This document shows, one piece after another, positions 33,848 to 42,637 of a stretch of DNA of 64,000 nt (position 1 is its first letter; each line of letters starts with the position of its first letter). The stretch spans positions 35,573 to 99,572 of the forward strand of contig CALBDS010000002.1 of NCBI GenBank assembly GCA_937927415.1. Direction: 5' to 3'. The stretch is from an uncultured Rhodospirillaceae bacterium (lineage in GTDB: Bacteria > Pseudomonadota > Alphaproteobacteria > Azospirillales > Azospirillaceae). The translations under genes and the position numbers were made by a program. The notes beneath the pieces were generated by a model that had not been told where the DNA came from, made no database searches, and saw nothing but the letters and a program-made list of their open reading frames with translations.

Positions 33848-35248
33848 ATGACATCCGCCGCCTCTTCCGATCCGGTAAACACCCCCGATTTTCAGGCCGC
33901 TCTGCGTGCGTTCGCCGCCGGGGATCTTGCTGCGGCCGAAGCGGGGTTCCGGCGGGTGATCCGGGCGCTTCCTGATTTTGCCCCCGCCCGCGGCAATCTG
34001 GGGGTGGTGCTGCGCCGGCAGGAACGGTACGGGGAAGGCCAGGCGGTCTTCCATCAAGCTTTGGCCCTCGACCCGGCCCAGGACGACATCTGGTCCAATC
34101 TCAGTTCCCTGGAGCGTGAGCAGCACAACAACGCCGCGGCGGAGATCGCGGTGCGCCGGGCCTTGCGCTGCGCCCCGACCCATGTGCCGGCGCTGTGCAA
34201 CCTGGGCAACCTGCTGCTGGATGAAGCCCGGTACGGCGAGGCCGCCTCCTGCTACCGCCGGGCGCTGAAGGAGCGGCCCAATCAGGCCGAAGCCCACAAG
34301 AATCTCGGGCTGGCGCTGCTGACGCTGGGGGATCTGCGGGAAGGCTACCGCGAGTACGAGTGGCGCAACATCGCGGAAAACCTGCTGGACATGAAAGGCG
34401 ATCTGCGCTGGCCCCGCTGGCAGGGGGAAAGCCTGAAGGGACGGACCCTGCTGGCTGTCACCGAACAGGGGTTCGGCGACGTCATCCACTTCGCCCGCTA
34501 TGGCCAACTCATCGAACGGCTGGGCGGACGGATGGCCCTGACCTGCCAGGCGCCGCTGGTCCGGCTGATGGGCAACGCCACCGGCGTTGCCCAGACCGTG
34601 GGACAGGGAGACCCCTTCCCGCAGGTGGATTTCTGGGCGCCGCTGATGAGCCTGCCGCTCTATTTCGGTACCGATCTGACCAACATTCCGGTGCCGTTGC
34701 CCTACATCCGCAGCGAACCCGAACTGGTGGAGCAGTGGCGGACGGTGCTGCCGCCTCCCATGGCCGGCAGCCCACGGGTGGGAATCGTCTGGGCTGGCAA
34801 TCCCCAGCACAAGAACGACCACAACCGCTCTCTGCCGCTGCCGCTGTTGGATTGTCTGCTGCGGGAGCCGGGGGTGCGGTTCGTGTCGTTGCAGAGGGAC
34901 ATGCGGCCAGGCGATGCCGAGGTGCTGGCACAGCATCCGGACGTGCTGCACATCGGGGAGCGGCTGTCCAGCTTCGCGGACACCGCCGCCATCATGGAAA
35001 ACCTGGATCTGGTGATTTCGGTGGATACGTCGGTGGTGCATCTGGCCGGGTCCATGGCCAAGCCGGTATGGACCCTGATCCCGCTGGTACCGGATTGGCG
35101 CTGGATGCTGGGGCGCACGGATTCCCCCTGGTATCCCACCTTGCGTCTGTACCGCCAGCCGCGTGTGGGCGACTGGGCCAGCGTGATCGGCGAGGTGCGG
35201 GAGCATCTGCGGGCCATCACCGGCGGGCGCCGTCGCATTCTGGCCTGA
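33848..35248 (+). CDS. TPR protein fused to GT9-like glycosyltransferase
   Basis: The protein has 466 residues. TPRs span about 10-165. The C-terminal part (about 185-455) has VTEQGFGDVIHFARY, the GT9 glycine-rich opening (compare GxGDxL in heptosyltransferases). VGIVWAGNPQHKNDHNRSL, VRFVSLQRD and LDLVISVDTSVVHLAGSMAK are the ADP-heptose-type nucleotide pocket. AGGAG lies 10 bases upstream of ATG 33848. First gene of a rightward stretch before the heptose-like operon, so a heptosyl-type transfer to protein is a reasonable guess. Confidence 0.85.
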   Translation: MTSAASSDPVNTPDFQAALRAFAAGDLAAAEAGFRRVIRALPDFAPARGNLGVVLRRQERYGEGQAVFHQALALDPAQDDIWSNLSSLEREQHNNAAAEIAVRRALRCAPTHVPALCNLGNLLLDEARYGEAASCYRRALKERPNQAEAHKNLGLALLTLGDLREGYREYEWRNIAENLLDMKGDLRWPRWQGESLKGRTLLAVTEQGFGDVIHFARYGQLIERLGGRMALTCQAPLVRLMGNATGVAQTVGQGDPFPQVDFWAPLMSLPLYFGTDLTNIPVPLPYIRSEPELVEQWRTVLPPPMAGSPRVGIVWAGNPQHKNDHNRSLPLPLLDCLLREPGVRFVSLQRDMRPGDAEVLAQHPDVLHIGERLSSFADTAAIMENLDLVISVDTSVVHLAGSMAKPVWTLIPLVPDWRWMLGRTDSPWYPTLRLYRQPRVGDWASVIGEVREHLRAITGGRRRILA

Positions 35249-35358
35249 CGGAAATCCGGCGGGCGGGCGATGGGGGCGATTGTGTCATCGAAACCGCTGC
35301 ACCCCCACAAGGGTCGTGCTAAGAGTCCGCCTCCGGCGCAGACAAGCGGAGACGGGCT

Positions 35359-36402
35359 TTGACAGCGGATGATAAGGATGGAGAGCAGGATCGCCACGGC
35401 AGCGGGCTGGATGTGGTAACCGGCGGGGCCGGCTTCATCGGCAGCCATCTTGTCGAAGCCTTGCTGGCCCGCGGCCGCCGGGTGCGGGTGATTGATAATT
35501 TCTCCACCGGCCGCCCCGCCAACCTCGCCTTTCTCCGCAATCCGCCGGGGTTGGAGGTGGTGGAAGGCGACATTGCCGCCGCCGGTGTCGCCGAGGCCGG
35601 GCTGGAGGGGGCCGAGCGGGTATTCCATCTGGCGGCCCTGGCCGACATTGTGCCGTCGATCCAGAACCCCGACACCTATTTCCGTGCCAATGTGGACGGC
35701 ACCTACGCCGTGTGCCGGGCAGCCCAGACGGCGGGGGTGAAGCGGCTGGTCTACACCGCCTCCTCGTCCTGCTACGGCCTGCCGGAACGCTTTCCCACCC
35801 CCGAAGACGCTCCTTTCGATCCCCGCTACCCCTATGCTCTGACCAAGATGCTGGGCGAGCAGATCGTGATGCACTGGGAGCGGGTCTATGGCCTGCCGGC
35901 GCTGTCCTTGCGCCTGTTCAACGTCTATGGCCCGCGGTCGCGCACCAGCGGCACCTATGGCGCGGTGTTCGGGGTATTCCTGGCCCAGCTTCTGGCGGGC
36001 AAGCCGCTGACGGTGGTCGGCGACGGCACCCAGACGCGCGATTTCACCTTTGTCGGCGACGTGGCCCGCGCTTTCATCATGGCCGCCGACAGCAGCCGGA
36101 CCGGCGAGATCTACAACGTCGGGACCGGACAGGCGCAGAGCGTCAACCGGCTGGTGGAACTGCTGGGCGCGACCGCCGTCATCCACCTGCCCAAGCGGCC
36201 CGGGGAACCGGACTGCACCCTGGCCGACACCGCCCGCATCCGCAGCCGCCTGGGCTGGGAACCGCAAGTGACGTTCGAGGAGGGAGTGCGGATCATGCTG
36301 GCCAACATCGATTACTGGCGCGAGGCTCCGGTCTGGACCCGCGACGGCATCGCCGAGGCCACCGCCGACTGGTTCAAGTATCTGGGGCGCCCGTCATCGT
36401 GA
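35359..36402 (+). CDS. NAD-dependent nucleotide-sugar epimerase (extended SDR)
   Basis: 347 aa from TTG 35359, with CGGAGACGGG upstream; no in-frame ATG exists before the dinucleotide motif. GGAGFIGSH is the NAD site. TASSSCYGLPERFPTPEDAP and YPYALTK supply the Ser and YxxxK residues. LFNVYGPRSRTSGTYGAV places it near UDP-GlcNAc/UDP-GlcA 4-epimerases. Its TGA overlaps the GTG of the next gene, so it is part of the four-gene operon to 39608. The exact substrate cannot be read off; a heptose derivative is possible given the neighbours. Confidence 0.85.
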   Translation: MTADDKDGEQDRHGSGLDVVTGGAGFIGSHLVEALLARGRRVRVIDNFSTGRPANLAFLRNPPGLEVVEGDIAAAGVAEAGLEGAERVFHLAALADIVPSIQNPDTYFRANVDGTYAVCRAAQTAGVKRLVYTASSSCYGLPERFPTPEDAPFDPRYPYALTKMLGEQIVMHWERVYGLPALSLRLFNVYGPRSRTSGTYGAVFGVFLAQLLAGKPLTVVGDGTQTRDFTFVGDVARAFIMAADSSRTGEIYNVGTGQAQSVNRLVELLGATAVIHLPKRPGEPDCTLADTARIRSRLGWEPQVTFEEGVRIMLANIDYWREAPVWTRDGIAEATADWFKYLGRPSS

Positions 36403-37982
36403 GCGCATCCTCTCCCTCCGGCGGCGCAGCGCCGCAACATGCGGTGCGCCCGGCCCGCAGCAAGATCGTGTCGGTGGAAGACCTCCCCGCCATCAGCGCC
36501 CGCAGCAAGGCCGAGGGCCGCACCGTGGTGATGGCCCACGGGGTCTTCGACCTGCTGCACCTGGGCCATGTCCGCCATCTGGAAGCGGCGCGTCGGGAGG
36601 GGTCGGTGCTGATCGTCACCCTGACCGCCGACGCCTTCGTCAACAAGGGGCCGGGCCGGCCGGCCTTTCCCGAGCATCTGCGGGCGGAGATGCTGGCGGC
36701 GCTGGAATATGTGGACTGGGTTGCCGTCAACCACCAGCCCAGTGCCGAAGGGCTGCTGCGCTCCATCGCTCCGAATGTGTACGTCAAGGGATCGGAATAC
36801 GCCGATGCCGGCGCCGACGTTACCGGCAAGATCACGCCCGAGCGCGAGGCGGTGGAAAGCGGCGGCGGGCGCATCGTCTTCACCGACGATGTGACCTTCA
36901 GCTCCTCCACCCTCATCAACAAGTATCTCAACGTCTACGACCCGTCGCTGCAGCATTATCTGGACGGACTGCGCGGCCGCGGCGGCCTGGATGATCTGCT
37001 GGCCGCGGTCGAGGCGGTGCGGAGCATGCGGGTGCTGTTCGTCGGGGACGCCATTATCGACGAATACAACTATGTTTCCCCCCTGGGCAAGTCGCCCAAG
37101 GAAAACATGATCGCCACCCTGTTTCAGGAGCAGGAGCGGTTCGCCGGCGGGGTCTTTGCCGCCGCCAACCACACCGCCGGCCTGTGCGCTCAGGTGGACG
37201 TCATCACCTGTCTGGGGGCCGCCGACGGCCATGAGGCGCTGGTGCGCGATTATCTGCGCCCCAACGTCGGCCTGACCGCCTTGTGGCGGGAGAATGTGCC
37301 GACCACCCGCAAGGCCCGGTTCATCGACAGCTATTCCATGCGCAAGCTGTTCGAAGTCTACCATATGGACGATTCGCCCATGCCCGAGCATCTGGACGCC
37401 GCCTTGGGCGGCATCCTGAGCGAACGGGCGGGCGATTACGATCTGGTGATCGTCACCGATTTCGGCCACGGCCTGCTGAGCGGGGCGGCGCGCCGGGTGT
37501 TGCAGGACAAGGCGCGTTTCCTGGCGGTCAATACCCAGACCAACAGCGCCAACGCCGGCTTCAACCTCATCACCAAATACGCCCGCGCCGATTTCGTCTG
37601 TCTGGACAGCAACGAGGCACGGCTGGCCACCTGTGACAAGTTCTCCGACATGGCGGACATCGCCGGGCGGCGCCTGCCGGCGGTGATCGACTGCCCCCGG
37701 CTGATCGTCACCCAGGGCAAACACGGCTGCGTTGGTTTCGATGCCGCCGAGACCGGCGGCCCGTGCCGGGTACCGGCCCTGACCAGCACCATCGTCGATA
37801 CCGTGGGGGCGGGGGACGCCTTCTTTGCTGTTACCGCCCCGATGGTGGCGGCGGGGGTGCCGATGCCGCTGGTCGGGTTCCTCGGCAACGCCGCCGGGGC
37901 GCTGAAGGTGGGTATCGTCGGCCACCGCACGCCGGTGGAAAAGGCCCCGCTGGTCAAGTTCATCACCGCATTGCTGAAATAG
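36399..37982 (+). CDS. Bifunctional nucleotidyltransferase-sugar kinase (HldE-like, reversed domain order)
   Basis: 527 aa from GTG 36399, overlapping the previous stop by GTGA. Residues ~40-170: nucleotidyltransferase with MAHGVFDLLHLGHVRHLEAA (HxGH at 54-57), YVKGSEYAD, and FSSSTLINKY. Residues ~205-527: PfkB/ribokinase fold with GKSPKENMI, FAGGVFAAAN, and DTVGAGDAFFAV at about 467. HldE/RfaE of enterobacteria has kinase first and transferase last; here the order is swapped. Together they would phosphorylate and activate a heptose-like sugar. Starts that read further upstream only overlap the epimerase gene in another frame. Confidence 0.88.
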   Translation: MSASSPSGGAAPQHAVRPARSKIVSVEDLPAISARSKAEGRTVVMAHGVFDLLHLGHVRHLEAARREGSVLIVTLTADAFVNKGPGRPAFPEHLRAEMLAALEYVDWVAVNHQPSAEGLLRSIAPNVYVKGSEYADAGADVTGKITPEREAVESGGGRIVFTDDVTFSSSTLINKYLNVYDPSLQHYLDGLRGRGGLDDLLAAVEAVRSMRVLFVGDAIIDEYNYVSPLGKSPKENMIATLFQEQERFAGGVFAAANHTAGLCAQVDVITCLGAADGHEALVRDYLRPNVGLTALWRENVPTTRKARFIDSYSMRKLFEVYHMDDSPMPEHLDAALGGILSERAGDYDLVIVTDFGHGLLSGAARRVLQDKARFLAVNTQTNSANAGFNLITKYARADFVCLDSNEARLATCDKFSDMADIAGRRLPAVIDCPRLIVTQGKHGCVGFDAAETGGPCRVPALTSTIVDTVGAGDAFFAVTAPMVAAGVPMPLVGFLGNAAGALKVGIVGHRTPVEKAPLVKFITALLK

Positions 37983-37992
37983 GCCCGCTTCC

Positions 37993-38601
37993 ATGATCGC
38001 TCCCCCGGACGCGCACGATCTCGGCGCCTATTTCGCCACCCTGGCGGCCCTGCCCCAGCGGACCGTCGTGACCGGCCCCGACGGGGTCGCGCTGGATCTG
38101 GCCGCGGGAATGGGGCGGGTGATGGCGCTGATCGACGGGCTGGCGGCGGGGGAGAACCGCATCTTTTTCATCGGCAACGGCGGGTCTGCCGGTATCGCCA
38201 GTCATGCCGCCATCGATTACGCCAAGAACGGTGGCTTTCCCGCCCTGGCGCTGACCGACGGCGCCGCCCTGACCTGTCTGGGCAATGATTACGGCTATGA
38301 GGAGGTTTTCGCCCGGCAGATCGGCTTTCACGCCCGCCGGGGCGATGTGCTGATGGCGGTGTCCAGCTCCGGGGCGTCGGTCAACATCCTGCGCGCGGTG
38401 ACGGCGGCGCGGGCGCGCGGCTGTGGGGTGGTCACCTTCAGCGGCTTTTCTCCGGACAACCCGCTGCGCCGGCTGGGCGATGTGAATTTCTACGTGGACA
38501 GCGGCGAATACGGGTTCGTCGAGATCTTTCACCTGACCCTGATCCACGCCGTGCTCGATCTGGGCACCGGCTGGCGGGCCTTGAAGCGGACGGCGGAGTA
38601 G
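37993..38601 (+). CDS. SIS-domain sugar-phosphate isomerase (GmhA-like)
   Basis: 202 aa, the usual size for phosphoheptose isomerase. FFIGNGGSAGIASHAAIDYA and MAVSSSGASVNILRAV are the two SIS phosphate loops. GmhA converts sedoheptulose 7-phosphate to a heptose 7-phosphate. It comes 10 bases after the HldE-like fusion, and the pair covers isomerase, kinase and nucleotidyltransferase steps. A GmhB-type bisphosphatase is not visible nearby. Confidence 0.87.
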   Translation: MIAPPDAHDLGAYFATLAALPQRTVVTGPDGVALDLAAGMGRVMALIDGLAAGENRIFFIGNGGSAGIASHAAIDYAKNGGFPALALTDGAALTCLGNDYGYEEVFARQIGFHARRGDVLMAVSSSGASVNILRAVTAARARGCGVVTFSGFSPDNPLRRLGDVNFYVDSGEYGFVEIFHLTLIHAVLDLGTGWRALKRTAE

Positions 38602-38606
38602 GAACG

Positions 38607-39608
38607 ATGGCGGACAGGAACTGGTCGGTTCTGGTGACGGGCGGGGCCGGCTATGTGGGGGCGGCGCTGGTGCCCAAGCTGCTGGAGGCCGGCCACCGGG
38701 TCACGGTGCTCGATCTGTATCTTTACGGGGAAACCGCCCTGGATGCGGTGCGCGGCCATCCCGGCCTGCGGGAGATCAAGGGCGATCTGCGCGACCCGGC
38801 GGCGGTGGCGGACGCGCTGACCGGCTGTGACGCGGTGATCCATCTGGCTTGCATCTCCAACGACCCGTCGTTCGAGCTGAACCCCGAACTGGGGGCCTCG
38901 ATCAACCACCACGCTTTCCGCCCGCTGGTGCGCGCGGCCAAGGCCGCCGGTGTCAGCCGGTTCATCTACGCCTCCTCGTCCTCGGTGTACGGGGTCAAGG
39001 AAGGAGTGGAGGTGACCGAGGATCTGGCGCTGGAGCCGCTGACCGATTATTCCCGTTTCAAGGCCCTGTGCGAACGGGAGTTGGAAGAGGAGCGGGAACC
39101 CGGCTTCACCACCTTGACCGTGCGCCCGGCCACCGTGTGCGGCTATTCCCCCCGCCAGCGGCTGGATGTGATCGTCAACATCCTGACCAACCACGCGGTC
39201 AACAATGGTCGAGTGAAGGTGTTGGGCGGCAGCCAGTTGCGGCCCAACATCCACATCGATGACATGTGTGCCTTCTACCTGAACGCCCTGCAATGGCCCG
39301 GCGAGGCCATCGACGGGCGGATTTACAATGTCGGCCTGGAAAACCATTCGGTGATGCGGCTGGCGGAAATCGTCCGCGCTGTCGTCGGCCCGCAGGTGAC
39401 GATGGAGATCGCCCCCACCGACGATCCCCGCTCCTATCATATCTCGTCGGAGAAGATCCGGCGGGAACTGGGCTTCACCACCGCCCGCACCATCGAAGAT
39501 GCGGTGCGGGATCTGGTGGCGGCCTTTGCCGCCGGCAAGCTGCCGGATTCCCTGACCGATCCGCGTTATTACAACATCCGCACCATGCAGGCCCTGAAAC
39601 TGGTCTGA
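38607..39608 (+). CDS. NAD-dependent epimerase/dehydratase (extended SDR)
   Basis: The protein has 333 residues. GGAGYVGAALVPKLLEAGH is the NAD-binding motif. IYASSSSVYG and DYSRFK give the Ser/Tyr/Lys set (Y-S-R-F-K), and HIDDMCAFY is a typical C-terminal anchor. Most similar in style to dTDP- or GDP-sugar epimerases in LPS loci. Starts 5 bases after the isomerase gene, completing the operon. Probably tailors the activated heptose-like sugar. Confidence 0.84.
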   Translation: MADRNWSVLVTGGAGYVGAALVPKLLEAGHRVTVLDLYLYGETALDAVRGHPGLREIKGDLRDPAAVADALTGCDAVIHLACISNDPSFELNPELGASINHHAFRPLVRAAKAAGVSRFIYASSSSVYGVKEGVEVTEDLALEPLTDYSRFKALCERELEEEREPGFTTLTVRPATVCGYSPRQRLDVIVNILTNHAVNNGRVKVLGGSQLRPNIHIDDMCAFYLNALQWPGEAIDGRIYNVGLENHSVMRLAEIVRAVVGPQVTMEIAPTDDPRSYHISSEKIRRELGFTTARTIEDAVRDLVAAFAAGKLPDSLTDPRYYNIRTMQALKLV

Positions 39609-39641
39609 CGCGACGGGAGGAGATGGGGGCGGATTCCGCCC

Positions 39642-40427
39642 TCACTCAACGATGGTGTTGGCGTACCCCACCAGTTCTCCGTCAACCACGGCCAGCTCCG
39701 GGGTGCGCAGGCCCATCCCCCATTCGCGGGGAAAGGCGTACAGATTGTAATTGCCGGGGGAGCAGTGGGGGAAGACCCGGTACCCCATCTCCGTCAGCCG
39801 CACGACGGTTTCCGGTCCTTCGCGGTTGTATTCCCATTCCGTGTAGATGGCCGGGCGCAGGCGGGCGATGGTGTCCCGTGCCCCTTCCAAGACGTCGCGC
39901 TCCATGCCCTCGGCGTCGATCTTGATCAGCCGGCAGCTTTGCAGACCCAGGCTGTCGATGGTGACCACATCGACGTTTTCACCGGCCTGCCCGGTCATGG
40001 CAACCGCCGTGGTGCGGCCCGGCTGCAGCGAAACCGCCCCGAAATTGCCCTTTTGGGTGTAATCGACCGGCGGTACCAGAGCCGTTCCCGGCACCCGCCC
40101 CACGCCGGCGTGATGGCAATGGACATTGGTCAGCCCGTTGATCGCCACCGCGGCCACCAGTTGATGAAAGATGATCCGCTGAGGTTCGAAGGCGTGGATC
40201 CGGCCGGTGTCTCCCACCATGGCGCTGAGCGCAATGGTATGGGCGCCGATATTCGCCCCCACCTCGATTGCCGTATCTCCCGGCCTCAGCAGTTGGGCCA
40301 GGGCGATGATTTCATTTTCACACCACGTCCCCGTAGCAAGGATCGAGTGACCGACATACTCATCGTTCCTGTTGAGAACCAGGATGCCATGCTTTGCGTG
40401 CACTACCAGAATATCACTGGCAAGCAT
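39642..40427 (-). CDS. FkbM-family methyltransferase
   Basis: The protein has 261 residues. AIEVGANIGAHTIALSAMV is the SAM motif. VDVVTIDSLGLQSCRLIKID then AEGMERDVLEGA is the FkbM hallmark, with IKIDAEG. It O-methylates sugars in exopolysaccharide and glycopeptide pathways. It lies next to the CmoB-like methyltransferase on the same strand and converges on the heptose operon. Substrate unknown. Confidence 0.88.
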   Translation of the reverse strand: MLASDILVVHAKHGILVLNRNDEYVGHSILATGTWCENEIIALAQLLRPGDTAIEVGANIGAHTIALSAMVGDTGRIHAFEPQRIIFHQLVAAVAINGLTNVHCHHAGVGRVPGTALVPPVDYTQKGNFGAVSLQPGRTTAVAMTGQAGENVDVVTIDSLGLQSCRLIKIDAEGMERDVLEGARDTIARLRPAIYTEWEYNREGPETVVRLTEMGYRVFPHCSPGNYNLYAFPREWGMGLRTPELAVVDGELVGYANTIVE

Positions 40428-40497
40428 TTGGGGTTTCCATCTTTACAAAAAGAAAACGGAGGGATCATTTTCCTGGTCCCCCCGTTTGTCAAAATAT

Positions 40498-41484
40498 TTA
40501 TTTTTCGCAGACCACTATATGGCGGAAACCGTTCGGGCCGTACTCTTTATAGCAGGGATGTCCCTCCTCCGGCATCCAGGATGTCACCTTGGTAAAGCCG
40601 GCTTGGCGGAAGATCCGCCGCAGCGCGTCGCGGGTGGGAACGAAGGAGAATTCCCCCTTGCTGATCCAGAAGTACTTGCCCTCCGGCGGGATTTCCAGCA
40701 CATCGCCGCTGAGATCGGAAACCGAGCTGTCGATGATGGCCACCCGTTTGGTGGTACGGGTCACCCGCTGGGCCACCCCATAGACATCGGTCAGGTGGTA
40801 CATCATGCCCAGGCACAGCACCAGATCGAAGCCGTCGTCGGGCAGGTTCACCGCATTATAGTCGGCGACATCGAATTCGATGCGCTGGTACTCCGGCTTG
40901 TCCTTGCGGCAATTGCGGACGAACAGCGCCCCTTCGATCATCGGTTCGGTTACGTCGAAGGCATAGACCGAATCCGCCCCGCGGTCGATCATCTCGAAGC
41001 TCCAGAACCCGGAGTTGCAGGCCATGTCAAGACACCGCAGCCCCTTCAGCGACGGGCCGAAAATCTCGTGGACCTGGCCAAAGATCGCCTGACGGCGGAC
41101 ATTGTGCCAATAGGGCAACCAATCCCACCAGGGCTTGGTCACCACCCCGTCACCCAGATCATGAGGGTAGTGCCAGAACTTCTCCGTCGCGGCCCGGCGC
41201 TTTTCCTCCAGCGTGATTTCCTGTGACGCCGCCATTTGGGGGGCGGAGAGATCGAAATCATCGCCGGGCTTGAGCGGAACGCCCGCCGCCAGGGTGGACA
41301 CCGACACTTCGGGCACGGGGGCTTCCACCACCGGAGCCGCCACCGGAGCCGCTGCCACCGCCGGGGCCGGAACCGTCGGCATGACGTCGCCCGCTTTGGT
41401 CATGGCACGATAAGCCGTTGCCAGTTGGGCATAGGCCGACGGCGGCAGACAGGACCGCAAGATGCTTTTGATAACAGGGATCAT
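40498..41484 (-). CDS. Class I SAM methyltransferase (CmoB/DUF1698-like), paralogue of 906-1646
   Basis: 328 aa from ATG 41484 (MIPVIKSILRSCLPPSAY). A ~75-residue N-terminal extension contains an Ala/Pro/Val-rich linker (about 30-60). The methyltransferase core follows, including HYPHDLGDGVVTKPWWDWLP, CLDMACNSGFWSFEM, and LGMMYHLTDVYGVAQRV. It matches the short paralogue at 906-1646 nearly along its whole core, with about half or more identity by eye. The linker is unusual for the family and may tether the enzyme. It follows UXS and SDR genes on the same strand at a distance of 187 bases. Confidence 0.85.
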   Translation of the reverse strand: MIPVIKSILRSCLPPSAYAQLATAYRAMTKAGDVMPTVPAPAVAAAPVAAPVVEAPVPEVSVSTLAAGVPLKPGDDFDLSAPQMAASQEITLEEKRRAATEKFWHYPHDLGDGVVTKPWWDWLPYWHNVRRQAIFGQVHEIFGPSLKGLRCLDMACNSGFWSFEMIDRGADSVYAFDVTEPMIEGALFVRNCRKDKPEYQRIEFDVADYNAVNLPDDGFDLVLCLGMMYHLTDVYGVAQRVTRTTKRVAIIDSSVSDLSGDVLEIPPEGKYFWISKGEFSFVPTRDALRRIFRQAGFTKVTSWMPEEGHPCYKEYGPNGFRHIVVCEK

Positions 41485-41671
41485 CGTTCCATAAGCTCTG
41501 GTAGAGGTCGATCCGCCATCATCGCCGCGACGCGGGCCAATTCGGATCTGGGCGGGAGGACTGTATATCAGCACGCGTGTTGAGGGCAATTATCGGCGCT
41601 TCCGCGGGAAATATCGCACCCCCACGGCTTATCCCCTGTCGAACCGGTTTGCTGGGGATTTTCGAAAATCT

Positions 41672-42637
41672 CTACAGCGTCGGCAGCAGAGTTCCATCCT
41701 GATGGTAGCGGCAGGTACGGGCGATGGCCTCTTCCCAGCGCATCACGGGGGTCCAGCCCAGCACCTCACGGGCACGGGTGATGTCCAGCACCACCGCCGG
41801 CACGTCCACCGGCCGTCCGGGGCGGAAATCCCGCGGCAGGCGCCGGCCCACCGCCGCCTCCACCGCGTCGGCCACGCCGCGGACGCTGCGCCCCTCGCCG
41901 CTGCCGATGTTGATGGTCCGCTGGGACAGATCAGCGACGCTGCCGGCCCGCAGCAGGGCGTCGGTCACGTCGTCGATGTGGATGTAATCCCGGACGATGC
42001 TGCCGTCGCCCCAGATCACCAGCGGTTCACCCTGGGCCGCCGCCGCGGCAAAGGCGGCGATCACCCCCTGTTGCCGGCGACTGATCTGCCCCTCGCCAAA
42101 AGGGTTGGCCACCCGCAGCACCGCGTAATCCAGCCCGTGCAGATAGTGGTAGAGGTGCAGATACTTTTCGATCGCCAGCTTGTTGATGCCATAGGCGCAA
42201 ATGGGATCGGTGGGGGCTGTTTCGGGAATGGGCATATGAGGTTGAACCCCGTACACCGTTCCCCCCGACGATACGAACACGACCCGCTTCACCCCCGCGG
42301 CCACCGCCGCATCGAGAAAAGCGATGGTGCCGATCACCGTGTCCACCACATCCTGCGCCGGGGCCGCGTTGGAGCGGGCGGGCGAGGTGCTGCCGATCAG
42401 GTGATAGGCCAGGGTGCAACCGTCCAAGGCCCGTTCCAGGGCCGCCCGGTCGGAGAAATCGGCCACATGCCAATCGTCACCCTCATCCTGGACGATACCG
42501 CCGGGCGGTGGATGCCCGAACGCCACTACCCCGTGCCCGGCCTGGCGCAGAGCATGACGCAGACGCGTTCCGATGAAGCCGCCGGCCCCCAGCACCAGCG
42601 TGCGGGGAGCCGGGAGCGGGGCAGCGGATACCGGCAT
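41672..42637 (-). CDS. NAD-dependent nucleotide-sugar epimerase
   Basis: 321 aa from ATG 42637, whose first bases overlap the UXS stop (TGATG). LVLGAGGFIGTRLRHAL is the Rossmann motif. FVSSGGTVYGVQPH and YGINKLAIEKYLH give Ser and Y-x3-K. RVANPFGEGQ and YIHIDDVTDAL are the family C-terminal features. UDP-glucose 4-epimerase-like SDR by pattern. Cotranscribed with UXS; plausibly acts on UDP-xylose or another UDP-sugar made there. Confidence 0.85.
   Translation of the reverse strand: MPVSAAPLPAPRTLVLGAGGFIGTRLRHALRQAGHGVVAFGHPPPGGIVQDEGDDWHVADFSDRAALERALDGCTLAYHLIGSTSPARSNAAPAQDVVDTVIGTIAFLDAAVAAGVKRVVFVSSGGTVYGVQPHMPIPETAPTDPICAYGINKLAIEKYLHLYHYLHGLDYAVLRVANPFGEGQISRRQQGVIAAFAAAAAQGEPLVIWGDGSIVRDYIHIDDVTDALLRAGSVADLSQRTINIGSGEGRSVRGVADAVEAAVGRRLPRDFRPGRPVDVPAVVLDITRAREVLGWTPVMRWEEAIARTCRYHQDGTLLPTL

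Noticed and set aside
35712..36398. Upstream extension of the HldE-like fusion
   Set aside because: That stretch is the second frame of the epimerase gene. The GTG at 36399 with a 4-base overlap is the natural start.
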